From an uncultured bacterium (GTDB taxonomy: Bacteria; Verrucomicrobiota; Lentisphaeria; Oligosphaerales; Oligosphaeraceae), in the NCBI GenBank assembly GCA_900548225.1, contig URJM01000013.1, forward strand, positions 1-39,282: a stretch of DNA of 39,282 bases. Direction: 5' to 3'. Shown piece after piece: positions 33,144 through 39,282 of the stretch. Positions within the stretch are counted from its first letter, which is position 1. Every line of letters begins with the position of its first letter. A model generated the notes under the pieces. That model made no database searches. It was not told where the DNA came from and saw only the letters and a program-made list of their open reading frames with translations. The translations under genes were made by a program, and so were the position numbers.

Positions 33144-34247
33144 ATGTCCTGGCTTACGCAAAATCTCATAGTTGTCGCGCTTTTGCTTCTGGGGGTCTGG
33201 CTGTGGCGTGCCGCGTCCCGCAGGGAGTACTGGCGTCTTGCGGCGCGGGAGGTATCCTGCAGGCGTGGCGCATTGCTTTCGGGGGCGATACTTGCGTGCT
33301 ACCTTCTGGTGGCCGTTCTGGATTCCGTGGGGTGGCGTTCTCCGATGAGAGACCCTGCGTCTGGGGAAATCCTTCGCAACAGCGAGGGGAGGGTGCTTTA
33401 TGATTCAGGGAGGTCGGTCCTGGACAGGCTTCTGAAACCCCTTGACGACCGCAGGGAACGCTCGTATTCTGCGCCATTGGCCACAACCCTGTACGGGCAG
33501 GAGTCCGACACCGACGAGGATGGCCGCATGGTGCGTGTCCATAAGCCGCTGGACTATCCCAGGGGGCATCTTCTGGGGACAGACCGCATCGGAAAGGACG
33601 TGCTGCTGCTTTCAATCAAAAGCATCCGCACGGGAATCATAATCGGATTGCTGACGACTCTGGTCGCAATTCCGTTCTCACTGCTGATGGGGGTGGCCGC
33701 CGGATATTTCGGGGGATGGGTGGACGACCTCATCCAGTATGTCTACACAGTCGTCAGCTCCATTCCGACCATCCTCTTCGTTGCCGCGTTCATCGTCATA
33801 TTCGGCAACGGGCTTCCGCAGCTCTGCATCGCGATGGGGCTTGCGTCGTGGACGAGCCTTTGCCGGCTGCTGCGGGCCGAGACCATGCGGCTGAAGGAGG
33901 CCGAGTTCGTCGCCGCGGCCCGTGCGCTTGGCGTGCGCCCCTGGCGGATTATCCTTCGCCACATCGTCCCCAACGTGCTGCACGTGGTATTGATCACCAC
34001 CGTCCTGAGGTTTTCGTCGGAGGTGCTTGCCGAGGCCGTCCTGACCTATCTTGGGATTGGTGTCGGTGCGGACACCATGTCCTGGGGGACGATGATCAAC
34101 GACGCCCGTGCGGAGCTCACCCGCGACCCCGTCATCTGGTGGAAGCTGGTGAGCGCATTTGTCTTCATGCTGGGGCTTGTCCTTCCGGCGAACATCTTCG
34201 GGGACGCGCTTCGCGACGCGTTGGACCCCCGCCTGAGGACCCAGTAG
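33144..34247 (+). CDS. ABC transporter permease, OppC/DppC type (367 aa)
   Basis: This is the second permease of the peptide-type importer. An extra hydrophobic helix (about 6-22) precedes the usual first OppC helix (about 45-63). A large extracytoplasmic insertion follows (about 65-145). The core carries HLLGTDRIGKDVL, the typical OppC entry motif, then the coupling loop EFVAAARALGVRPWRIILRH and final helices to DALDPRLRTQ. At 367 residues it is longer than a normal OppC (about 300) because of the added helix and insertion. It is probably co-transcribed with the preceding permease. Confidence 0.9.
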   Translation: MSWLTQNLIVVALLLLGVWLWRAASRREYWRLAAREVSCRRGALLSGAILACYLLVAVLDSVGWRSPMRDPASGEILRNSEGRVLYDSGRSVLDRLLKPLDDRRERSYSAPLATTLYGQESDTDEDGRMVRVHKPLDYPRGHLLGTDRIGKDVLLLSIKSIRTGIIIGLLTTLVAIPFSLLMGVAAGYFGGWVDDLIQYVYTVVSSIPTILFVAAFIVIFGNGLPQLCIAMGLASWTSLCRLLRAETMRLKEAEFVAAARALGVRPWRIILRHIVPNVLHVVLITTVLRFSSEVLAEAVLTYLGIGVGADTMSWGTMINDARAELTRDPVIWWKLVSAFVFMLGLVLPANIFGDALRDALDPRLRTQ

Positions 34248-34460
34248 CCCGGGTGCGCTTTTTCCGGGGGCGCTTTTTCAGATTCCCCGCCGTTTTTTTC
34301 TGGCAAACTTCTGCAACAGGTTTAATTTTAGACATTTCCTCGACACGTGCGCGTGCGCGTGCCATGCATTCCCCACATTCGTCCTCGACAACACTTCTGT
34401 TGTGTTTCACCCACGGCGTTTCCTTGCAAGGGGCGCCTCATTCATTGGAGACTCATCGCA

Positions 34461-36629
34461 ATGGGCGCCAATTTCGAACCTCTCGGCAATATCGGCGACA
34501 CCTTCAAGTGGACAGGAACCGAGCAGCCCTGCCGCGTGCGTGGCTGCAAGAACATGGTTTCGATTTCCAACGAGCAGGCCGCCTACGGCAAGACACGCTC
34601 CAAGGCAGACGGCGGGAAGATGTGCGACTCCTGCTGGGAGTTCTTCAAGACCCTTTCCGACAGGGAGGTGCCCTGTTCGAAGCCGGGCTGCAAGAACACA
34701 TGGACCTGGAACCGCTACCAGCAGCTTGAGGCCCATGTCAAGGGGCACGACACCCCGCCGAAGGGATTGTGCCAGGAGTGCCGCAGCCAGGTGAATGAAA
34801 AGAAGGACATCCAGATGCCCTGCCGCACACGTGGCTGCAAGAACACGTGGACCTGGACCAGGAAGATGCAGGTGGAGTCAAAGGATGGAAAGGCGCCCCA
34901 CAGGCTCTGCGACGAATGCCACAAGATATGGGTTACGCTCGAGGACAAGCAACTCCCGTGCCGCGTCAAGGGATGCAAGAACACCACCCCATGGACCAGG
35001 ACGCAGCAGCTGGAGTGGATCAGGGAAGGCAAGAAGATTGACGCGCCGCCCCGGAGGATGTGCAAGGAATGTCTTGAGAAGTTCAATCTGCTGAAGGCGG
35101 TTGAAGTCCCCTGCCGGGTCACAGGATGCAAGAATACATGGACCTGGACGCCCTTCGACCAGCTGGAGGCCGTCGTCGGGATGCCAATCCCCAGGGAGGA
35201 ATCCCCGAAGAAGGAGGAGAAGCCGGCCCCCGCGCCCGTGGAGGCGGCTGCGCCCGTGGAGGCGGCTGCGCCCGTGGAGTCGGCTGCGCCCGTGGAGTCG
35301 GCTGCGCCCGTGGAGGCGGCTGCGCCAGTGGAGGTCAAGGAGGAGCCGAAGTATGTTCCTGTCTTCAACGTTCTTCCTCCGAAGCGGATGTGCAAGGAGT
35401 GCTATGCCTTCTTTGAGGCTGCGCGGGATCGTGAGGAGCCTTGCTGCAACCGTGGTTGCGAGGAGAAGTGGGTTTGGACCCGCGCCATGCAGCTTGCGGC
35501 GCATGTCCACGGCCATGACCAGCCAGGGCGTCGCATGTGCGACAAGTGCCAGAAGGCGTTGAAGGAGCTCAAGCCAATCCAGGAGCCCTGCCAGGAGGCA
35601 GACTGCCATGGGACATGGACCTACACTCCAGAGGAGCAGTTGAGGGATTCGTTGCTGAAGCGTCCTCCGCAGATGCGTCATTGTCCTGGGTGTGAGAAGT
35701 TCCTCAAGGAGAATCCTCCCCAGGAGTTGACCTGCGAGAAGTGCGGCTCGAAGTTTGCCTGGTCATCCCACGAGCAGCTTTTGACGAAGCTTGGCACCTT
35801 CAAGAAGCCCGTGCTTTGCGCCAACTGCAACACGGCCGAGCTGGCGGCCATGCCTCCCGCGCCTCCGGTCATCATTCCCGCCGCGCTTGCACCATTCAAG
35901 GTGAAGATGCCGTCCGGCGGCCCCTGGGGCGAAAGCCCCGTCACACGCGACTGGCCGGCAGGGCTCTCAAACGAGCGAATCGCTGCAGTCGAGGAGGCCA
36001 GGAGGCGCATTGTCTTCATCGGAGACGACCTGGTCGCCGACGCGCCTGAGGTCCCTTCGCTCCCGTCGCTTCTGGAGGCGTCGCTCAACGGCACGCAGGA
36101 CGCGGGAGGCAGTTGCGCCGTCCTGAACGTTGGAATGCCGGGATGCACGACCAGCCTTGGAACAAGGCGCATAGGGCGTGACATCGCGCCATTTGCGCCG
36201 GAGACGGTCATCTTCTCCTTTGCCTTCGCCGACGCCGCCATCGGGAGGAATGTCACCGAGGGGACGTCCGAGATGCTTGCGCGTCTTGCCAATGAGACCC
36301 AGGAGTTCATTGACGCTGTCAGGAGCCTTGAGAATCCTCCGAGGCTTGTCTGCTGGCTTCCGAATCCCGTCTATCCCCAGCTTGGCGGTGTCTCCGACTG
36401 GCGTTCCAATGACGCGCCCGACGTCGTCTCCGTCAACCGCTATGGTGCCGTCCTCAGGAATCTGAAGTCGGTTTGCGAGAAGAACGGGATAGCGGTTGCC
36501 GACGGCAAGGCGATTTTTGACATGCAGGGTCAGAAGACAGCCGTTGAGAACATGGCGACCTGGTGCCGTGCCAACGCCGAGGGATGCAAGACGCATCTTC
36601 GCGCGATACTTTCCGCGTTGGAGAGCTAG
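34461..36629 (+). CDS. Eight-zinc-ribbon protein with degenerate SGNH-hydrolase-like C-terminus (722 aa)
   Basis: I know no named family for the whole protein. Residues 20-456 hold eight tandem modules, each C-x4-C, about 25 residues, C-x2-C, usually with GCKNTWTWTR after the first pair. Cysteines are at 24/29-55/58, 72/77-104/107, 121/126-150/153, 167/172-201/204, 218/223-311/314, 328/333-360/363, 377/382-408/411 and 425/428-453/456. The eighth (C-x2-C) closely resembles the probable zinc-ribbon (zf-trcl-like) domain. A Pro/Ala/Glu linker (about 245-300, APVEAA repeats) is inserted between the cysteine pairs of module five. Residues 515-722 look SGNH/GDSL-like: VFIGDDLVAD, NVGMPGCTT, VIFSFAFADA. 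The nucleophile Ser is Asp523, and the block-III Asn and block-V Asp are missing, so hydrolase activity is unlikely. No signal peptide or membrane segment is seen. The frame opens at 34347; ATG 34461 (MGANFEPLGN) is chosen because repeat-like sequence begins there. Confidence 0.75.
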   Translation: MGANFEPLGNIGDTFKWTGTEQPCRVRGCKNMVSISNEQAAYGKTRSKADGGKMCDSCWEFFKTLSDREVPCSKPGCKNTWTWNRYQQLEAHVKGHDTPPKGLCQECRSQVNEKKDIQMPCRTRGCKNTWTWTRKMQVESKDGKAPHRLCDECHKIWVTLEDKQLPCRVKGCKNTTPWTRTQQLEWIREGKKIDAPPRRMCKECLEKFNLLKAVEVPCRVTGCKNTWTWTPFDQLEAVVGMPIPREESPKKEEKPAPAPVEAAAPVEAAAPVESAAPVESAAPVEAAAPVEVKEEPKYVPVFNVLPPKRMCKECYAFFEAARDREEPCCNRGCEEKWVWTRAMQLAAHVHGHDQPGRRMCDKCQKALKELKPIQEPCQEADCHGTWTYTPEEQLRDSLLKRPPQMRHCPGCEKFLKENPPQELTCEKCGSKFAWSSHEQLLTKLGTFKKPVLCANCNTAELAAMPPAPPVIIPAALAPFKVKMPSGGPWGESPVTRDWPAGLSNERIAAVEEARRRIVFIGDDLVADAPEVPSLPSLLEASLNGTQDAGGSCAVLNVGMPGCTTSLGTRRIGRDIAPFAPETVIFSFAFADAAIGRNVTEGTSEMLARLANETQEFIDAVRSLENPPRLVCWLPNPVYPQLGGVSDWRSNDAPDVVSVNRYGAVLRNLKSVCEKNGIAVADGKAIFDMQGQKTAVENMATWCRANAEGCKTHLRAILSALES
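35231..35335 (+). repeat. 18-bp tandem repeat encoding APVE(A/S)A units
   Basis: About six near-identical 18-bp units (GCGCCCGTGGAGGCGGCT type) encode a flexible Pro/Ala/Glu linker in the zinc-ribbon protein. Differences are single-base (GAGGCG versus GAGTCG), which suggests recent expansion and a length likely to vary among strains. Confidence 0.9.
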
Positions 36630-36659
36630 TGCGGTTCTGTCCTGAGTCCGGGAAATGAG

Positions 36660-36697
36660 AAGGCTAGATGTGTCCTTGTGGCGCGTCTAGCCTTTTT
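36660..36697 (+). terminator. Intrinsic terminator of the zinc-ribbon gene, overlapping the end of the MATE gene
   Basis: AAGGCTAGA (36660-36668) pairs with TCTAGCCTT (36686-36694), and the T-run extends to 36697. It lies 31 bp after the stop at 36629. The left arm contains the stop codon of the convergent MATE gene, so the last MATE codons double as terminator sequence. Confidence 0.8.
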
Positions 36698-38016
36698 ACG
36701 ATCACATACAGGTATATTGCCATGGGGATGCATGTGATTGCCCAGGAGACTGGATATGACCCGAACAGGAATGTGATGGTGCGGTGGTACGGGAAGACGA
36801 AGAATATCCATATAAGCCGGATTCCGCAGACTCCCACGAGCATGATGCATGTATTGATGACCGAGCGTCCCAGTCCTCTGAGGGCTCCGCTCAGGGTGTC
36901 CAGTGGGCCGATGAGTGCGTATGTCAGCATTACGATCCTCACCCGTTGCATGCCGAATTCGATGACTTCGGATTCAGGGATGAAGATTCCGAGGAGCGGG
37001 CGTCCGAAGGAATAGAAGACCAGTCCCATGAATCCTGGGATGAGGGTTCCCAGGAGCATGCACCACCAGAATGATCGTATGATTCTATCCCTTTTTCGTG
37101 CGCCGTAGTTTTGTCCGACGAAGCTGATGGCGGTCTGCTGGTAGCTGTATGACCCTGCGTATGCGATTCCCTCCAGGATAAGTGCCGCCGTGCATCCTGC
37201 AACGGCCATGGCGCCGAAGGAGTTGATGGAGGACTGTATGATGACGTTTGAGAAGGAGAAGCATGCCCCCTGGATTCCTGCGGCGACTCCGATTACGAGC
37301 ACGTTCTTGAGGATTGCGGGGTTGATTCTCAGCTCTTTGAATTCAAGCCGGATCCCCGAGCCGGTCTTTGGAATGGCCTGCCAGACGAGAATGGAGGAGA
37401 TGGCGTTGGAGATGACCGTCGCGGTCGCCACGCCGTCGACATCGTGTTTGAGGACAACTACGAAGAAGAGATTCAGGAAGATGTTTGCCACTCCCGCGAC
37501 GATGAGATACAGCATGGGTCGCCAGGTGTCCCCCACGGCGCGTAGAATCGCGGAGCCGAAGTTGTATACCTGCATGAAGGGAAGCCCCGCGAAGCAGATT
37601 TTGATGTAGAGGCTGGATTTGTCAATCACCTCCTGGGGCGTGTTCATCATGCGGAGCAGGGGTTCCGCCAGGAAGAAGCAGATGATTCCGAAGACGACCC
37701 CCGCTATCAGCGCAAAGAGCATTGACGTGTGGATTGTCTCGTTGAGCTTCCTGATATTGCCCGCGCCGAAGTAGTTCGCCGCCACGACGGAGACTCCGAC
37801 CGATGTGCCGACGAGGAGGTTGACAAGGAGGTGGTAGAGGTTGGTCGTCGCACCGACCGCCGCCAGCGCGGTGGAGCTTGCGAAACGCCCGACCACCAGC
37901 ATGTCCACCGCATTGAAGAGCAACTGCAGCACGAACATCCCAAGCAACGGGAGGGAATATCGCACCACCTTCGTGAAGATGGGTCCTTCCGTTAGATTCA
38001 GGGTATTCGTATGCAT
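36664..38016 (-). CDS. MATE family efflux transporter (450 aa)
   Basis: This multidrug/toxin-extrusion type cation antiporter has twelve predicted membrane helices in two homologous halves. Family features include the start LTEGPIFTKVVRYSLPLL, the helix-2 stretch LFNAVDMLVVGRF, the GTSVGVSVVAANYFGAG segment, and in the second half SYQQTAISFVGQNYGARK. The length is typical. Substrate cannot be read from sequence; members export cationic drugs, flavonoids or lipid-linked compounds. It lies 65 bp downstream of the inositol-monophosphatase-family gene and probably shares its transcript. No Shine-Dalgarno was seen. Confidence 0.92.
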   Translation of the reverse strand: MHTNTLNLTEGPIFTKVVRYSLPLLGMFVLQLLFNAVDMLVVGRFASSTALAAVGATTNLYHLLVNLLVGTSVGVSVVAANYFGAGNIRKLNETIHTSMLFALIAGVVFGIICFFLAEPLLRMMNTPQEVIDKSSLYIKICFAGLPFMQVYNFGSAILRAVGDTWRPMLYLIVAGVANIFLNLFFVVVLKHDVDGVATATVISNAISSILVWQAIPKTGSGIRLEFKELRINPAILKNVLVIGVAAGIQGACFSFSNVIIQSSINSFGAMAVAGCTAALILEGIAYAGSYSYQQTAISFVGQNYGARKRDRIIRSFWWCMLLGTLIPGFMGLVFYSFGRPLLGIFIPESEVIEFGMQRVRIVMLTYALIGPLDTLSGALRGLGRSVINTCIMLVGVCGIRLIWIFFVFPYHRTITFLFGSYPVSWAITCIPMAIYLYVIVKRLDAPQGHI

Positions 38017-38081
38017 TGCGGGGAGTTGTTGTCTGATTCAGGCAATAAAGGGGTGATGCCGGTCGCGCTATATGGTCGGCG

Positions 38082-38894
38082 CTACTTGCACGGCTGGGCA
38101 GGGCGGGTGTAGTTCGGGAAGAAGGCGAGCATCTCCTTGTGGATTGCGCTGTTGGTGGCGAGAATGCCCTGGACGGGATACTCGTCTCCCCCGCGCAGGT
38201 CGGAGACCATGCCCCCTGCCTCGAGAAGGACGGCGACGGCGGCCGCATAGTCGTAGGGCTGGAGGTTGAGCTCCCAGAAGCCGTCGGATTTCCCGCAGGC
38301 GACATAGCAGATGTCGACGGCCGCGGAGCCAAAGCGCCTGACCCCGCGGCATTTCAGCCCGATTTGTTCGAAGAAGCGGACATTGTTCCCGGTTGTCCAG
38401 CCGGCACGGAGGCAGGAGAAGCCTGTGGAAAGCACGGAGGTCTCCAGTCCGCCATGGCTCTTCACATGTATGGGGCGCCCGTTGCAGTAGGCCCCCTCGC
38501 CGGCCTCCGCGTAGTATAGCTCGTCCAGCGCGGGGGCGTAGACGGCTCCCGCAAGGGGTTTTCCGTCCTTCCATAGTGCAATTGACGTGCACCAGTAGAG
38601 CTGGCCTTCGTAGTACGAGACCGTGCCGTCAATCGGGTCGACTATCCAGCAGTACGGGCTGCCGTTGTCGTCAGACTTTCCTGTTTCCTCGCCGTAGAAG
38701 CGGTGGTCGGGGAATCTGGAGGAGATTGATTCGCGGATGAGCTTCTCCGTGGCCTTGTCAGCTGCGGTGACTATGTCACGTGCGGTCGCCTTGGAGGATA
38801 CGTCGCTCTCGTGGAGCTGTGACTGCATCGCAAGTGCGGCCCGACCTGCGCGAACCGCCAGGCCCGCCAGGAACGACTGGAATTGCATTGACAT
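38082..38894 (-). CDS. Inositol monophosphatase family protein, SuhB-like (270 aa)
   Basis: This is a Mg2+-dependent phosphatase of the IMPase/FBPase superfamily. Metal-binding signatures are present: GEET (68-71), the core WIVDPIDGTVSYY (Asp86, Asp89) and the late WELNLQPYDYAAA with its aspartate. Substrates in the family range from inositol phosphates and histidinol phosphate to 3'-phosphoadenosine phosphate, and sequence alone does not choose among them. GGGAG lies 6 nt before the ATG at 38894; a second ATG two codons later is possible. It is followed by the MATE gene and lies 75 bp downstream of tRNA-Glu. Confidence 0.9.
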   Translation of the reverse strand: MSMQFQSFLAGLAVRAGRAALAMQSQLHESDVSSKATARDIVTAADKATEKLIRESISSRFPDHRFYGEETGKSDDNGSPYCWIVDPIDGTVSYYEGQLYWCTSIALWKDGKPLAGAVYAPALDELYYAEAGEGAYCNGRPIHVKSHGGLETSVLSTGFSCLRAGWTTGNNVRFFEQIGLKCRGVRRFGSAAVDICYVACGKSDGFWELNLQPYDYAAAVAVLLEAGGMVSDLRGGDEYPVQGILATNSAIHKEMLAFFPNYTRPAQPCK

Positions 38895-38969
38895 TATAAC
38901 TCCCTCTGCTGGAACAAGTTAGATGACAACAAAAAACGCCGGCAAGCATAGACTTGACGGCGTGGAAAT

Positions 38970-39044
38970 TGGCAATCCCAACGGGAGTCGAACCCATATT
39001 TACAGGATGAGAACCTGTTGTCCTAACCATTAGACGATGGGATC
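38970..39044 (-). tRNA. tRNA-Glu (anticodon CTC), CCA encoded
   Basis: The minus strand folds into a complete cloverleaf of 75 nt including CCA. The acceptor GATCCCA pairs with TGGGATT (first pair G-U). The D-arm GTCTAATGGTTAGGAC is typical of tRNA-Glu. The anticodon arm ACAGG-TTCTCAT-CCTGT places CTC at the anticodon. The T-arm is ATGGG-TTCGACT-CCCGT. Discriminator G and CCA follow directly. It reads GAG codons. Confidence 0.95.
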
Positions 39045-39072
39045 CCTGAGCTTTGATTCAGGAAGCGGCGTT

Positions 39073-39100
39073 AACGTAACACGCCCTGAAGGTTTTTCAA
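39073..39100 (-). promoter_or_regulatory. Candidate promoter of tRNA-Glu
   Basis: On the minus strand TTGAAA (complement of 39095-39100) is followed after 16 bp by TACGTT (complement of 39073-39078), ending 28 bp before the tRNA. The -35 matches sigma-70 well and the -10 only moderately. Confidence 0.35.
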
Positions 39101-39153
39101 GCACCCCGCGTCAAAAAAACATGAAAACTCCTCCTTTAGTCCTTCAGGATGGC

Positions 39154-39180
39154 TTTTCAACCGTGAAAGACACGGAAATG
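39154..39180 (+). repeat. Diverged copy C of the dispersed repeat
   Basis: TTTTCAACCGTGAAAGACAC and the following bases resemble the reverse complement of copies A and B (pattern TTTTxAACCxxGAAAxACACGxAA), about 19 of 27 positions by eye, in the opposite orientation. It is adjacent to the terminal inverted repeat. Confidence 0.45.
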
Positions 39181-39198
39181 CCGAAGCCGTTTTCTGAA

Positions 39199-39282
39199 GA
39201 CGGGCGAATCCGTCTCCTGGCGGATGCAGGAAAAGCCAGGAACCGCAGGCATTGCCTCCGGCAGGAGACGGATTCGCCCGTC
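39199..39282. repeat. 21-bp perfect inverted repeat spanning the window edge
   Basis: The arm at 39199-39219 (starting GACGGGCGAATCCGTC) is the exact reverse complement of 39262-39282, with 42 bp between. Inside, further partial pairing is possible (CGGATGC against GCATTGCCTCCG). The right arm ends on the last base of the window, so the pairing may extend further. It could be a large hairpin, a MITE-like element or half of a longer repeat. No gene overlaps it. Confidence 0.8.

Noticed and set aside
34878..35681. Minus-strand open frame with Leu/His/Gly/Arg repeats opposite the zinc-ribbon gene
   Set aside because: Its repeats are the complement of the APVEAA linker repeat, so it is a shadow.
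39085..39150. Terminator from the CCTGAAGG/CCTTCAGG pair beyond the tRNA
   Set aside because: The arms are only 8 bp and more than 40 bp apart, with no T-run in a fitting place.

Overview
The window reads as chromosome of a Gram-negative (diderm) bacterium with fairly GC-rich DNA. Outer-membrane biogenesis genes (BamA, an AsmA/TamB-like protein, two LptF/LptG-family permeases) establish the diderm envelope. A PVC-superphylum origin (Lentisphaerota, Kiritimatiellota or Verrucomicrobiota) is my impression from the gene content, the many starts without a Shine-Dalgarno and the style of the intergenic repeats. It is an inference, not a measurement. No phage, plasmid or CRISPR locus is visible.

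Left block (55-25479, all minus strand). Read in transcription order from the right: lepA, lepB, an RDD membrane protein, an LptF/G-family permease and uppP form a tight envelope/translation cluster. Next comes a ribosomal/replication operon rplY(ctc)-pth-rpsF-ssb-rpsR-rplI, closed by an intrinsic terminator. After a 483-bp repeat-rich spacer follow bamA, a second LptF/G-family permease and a giant periplasmic transglutaminase-like protein with one intact and one decayed domain. The block ends with a YheT-type hydrolase, a cytidylate-kinase-like/BON fusion, fabI, argD, a small secreted protein made of 21-residue repeats, and a 1131-residue AsmA/TamB-like protein.

Right block (25552-36629, mostly plus strand). 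hflX, mutL and a dipeptide/oligopeptide-type binding protein are packed head to tail. mutL carries a 4-nt deletion that breaks its frame in the ATPase motif. The two matching ABC permeases lie 1.2 kb further on. They are separated from the binding protein by a minus-strand DUF805 gene and a spacer holding a decayed DUF1016/YhcG-like fragment, a perfect palindrome and a dispersed repeat. No transporter ATPase is present. A 722-residue protein with eight zinc ribbons and a degenerate SGNH-hydrolase-like C-terminus follows. It is the least familiar gene here and the best candidate for something undescribed.

Right end (36660-39282, minus strand): a MATE exporter, an inositol-monophosphatase-family enzyme and tRNA-Glu(CTC). 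The last 240 bp carry a diverged repeat copy and a 21-bp perfect inverted repeat that reaches the window edge.
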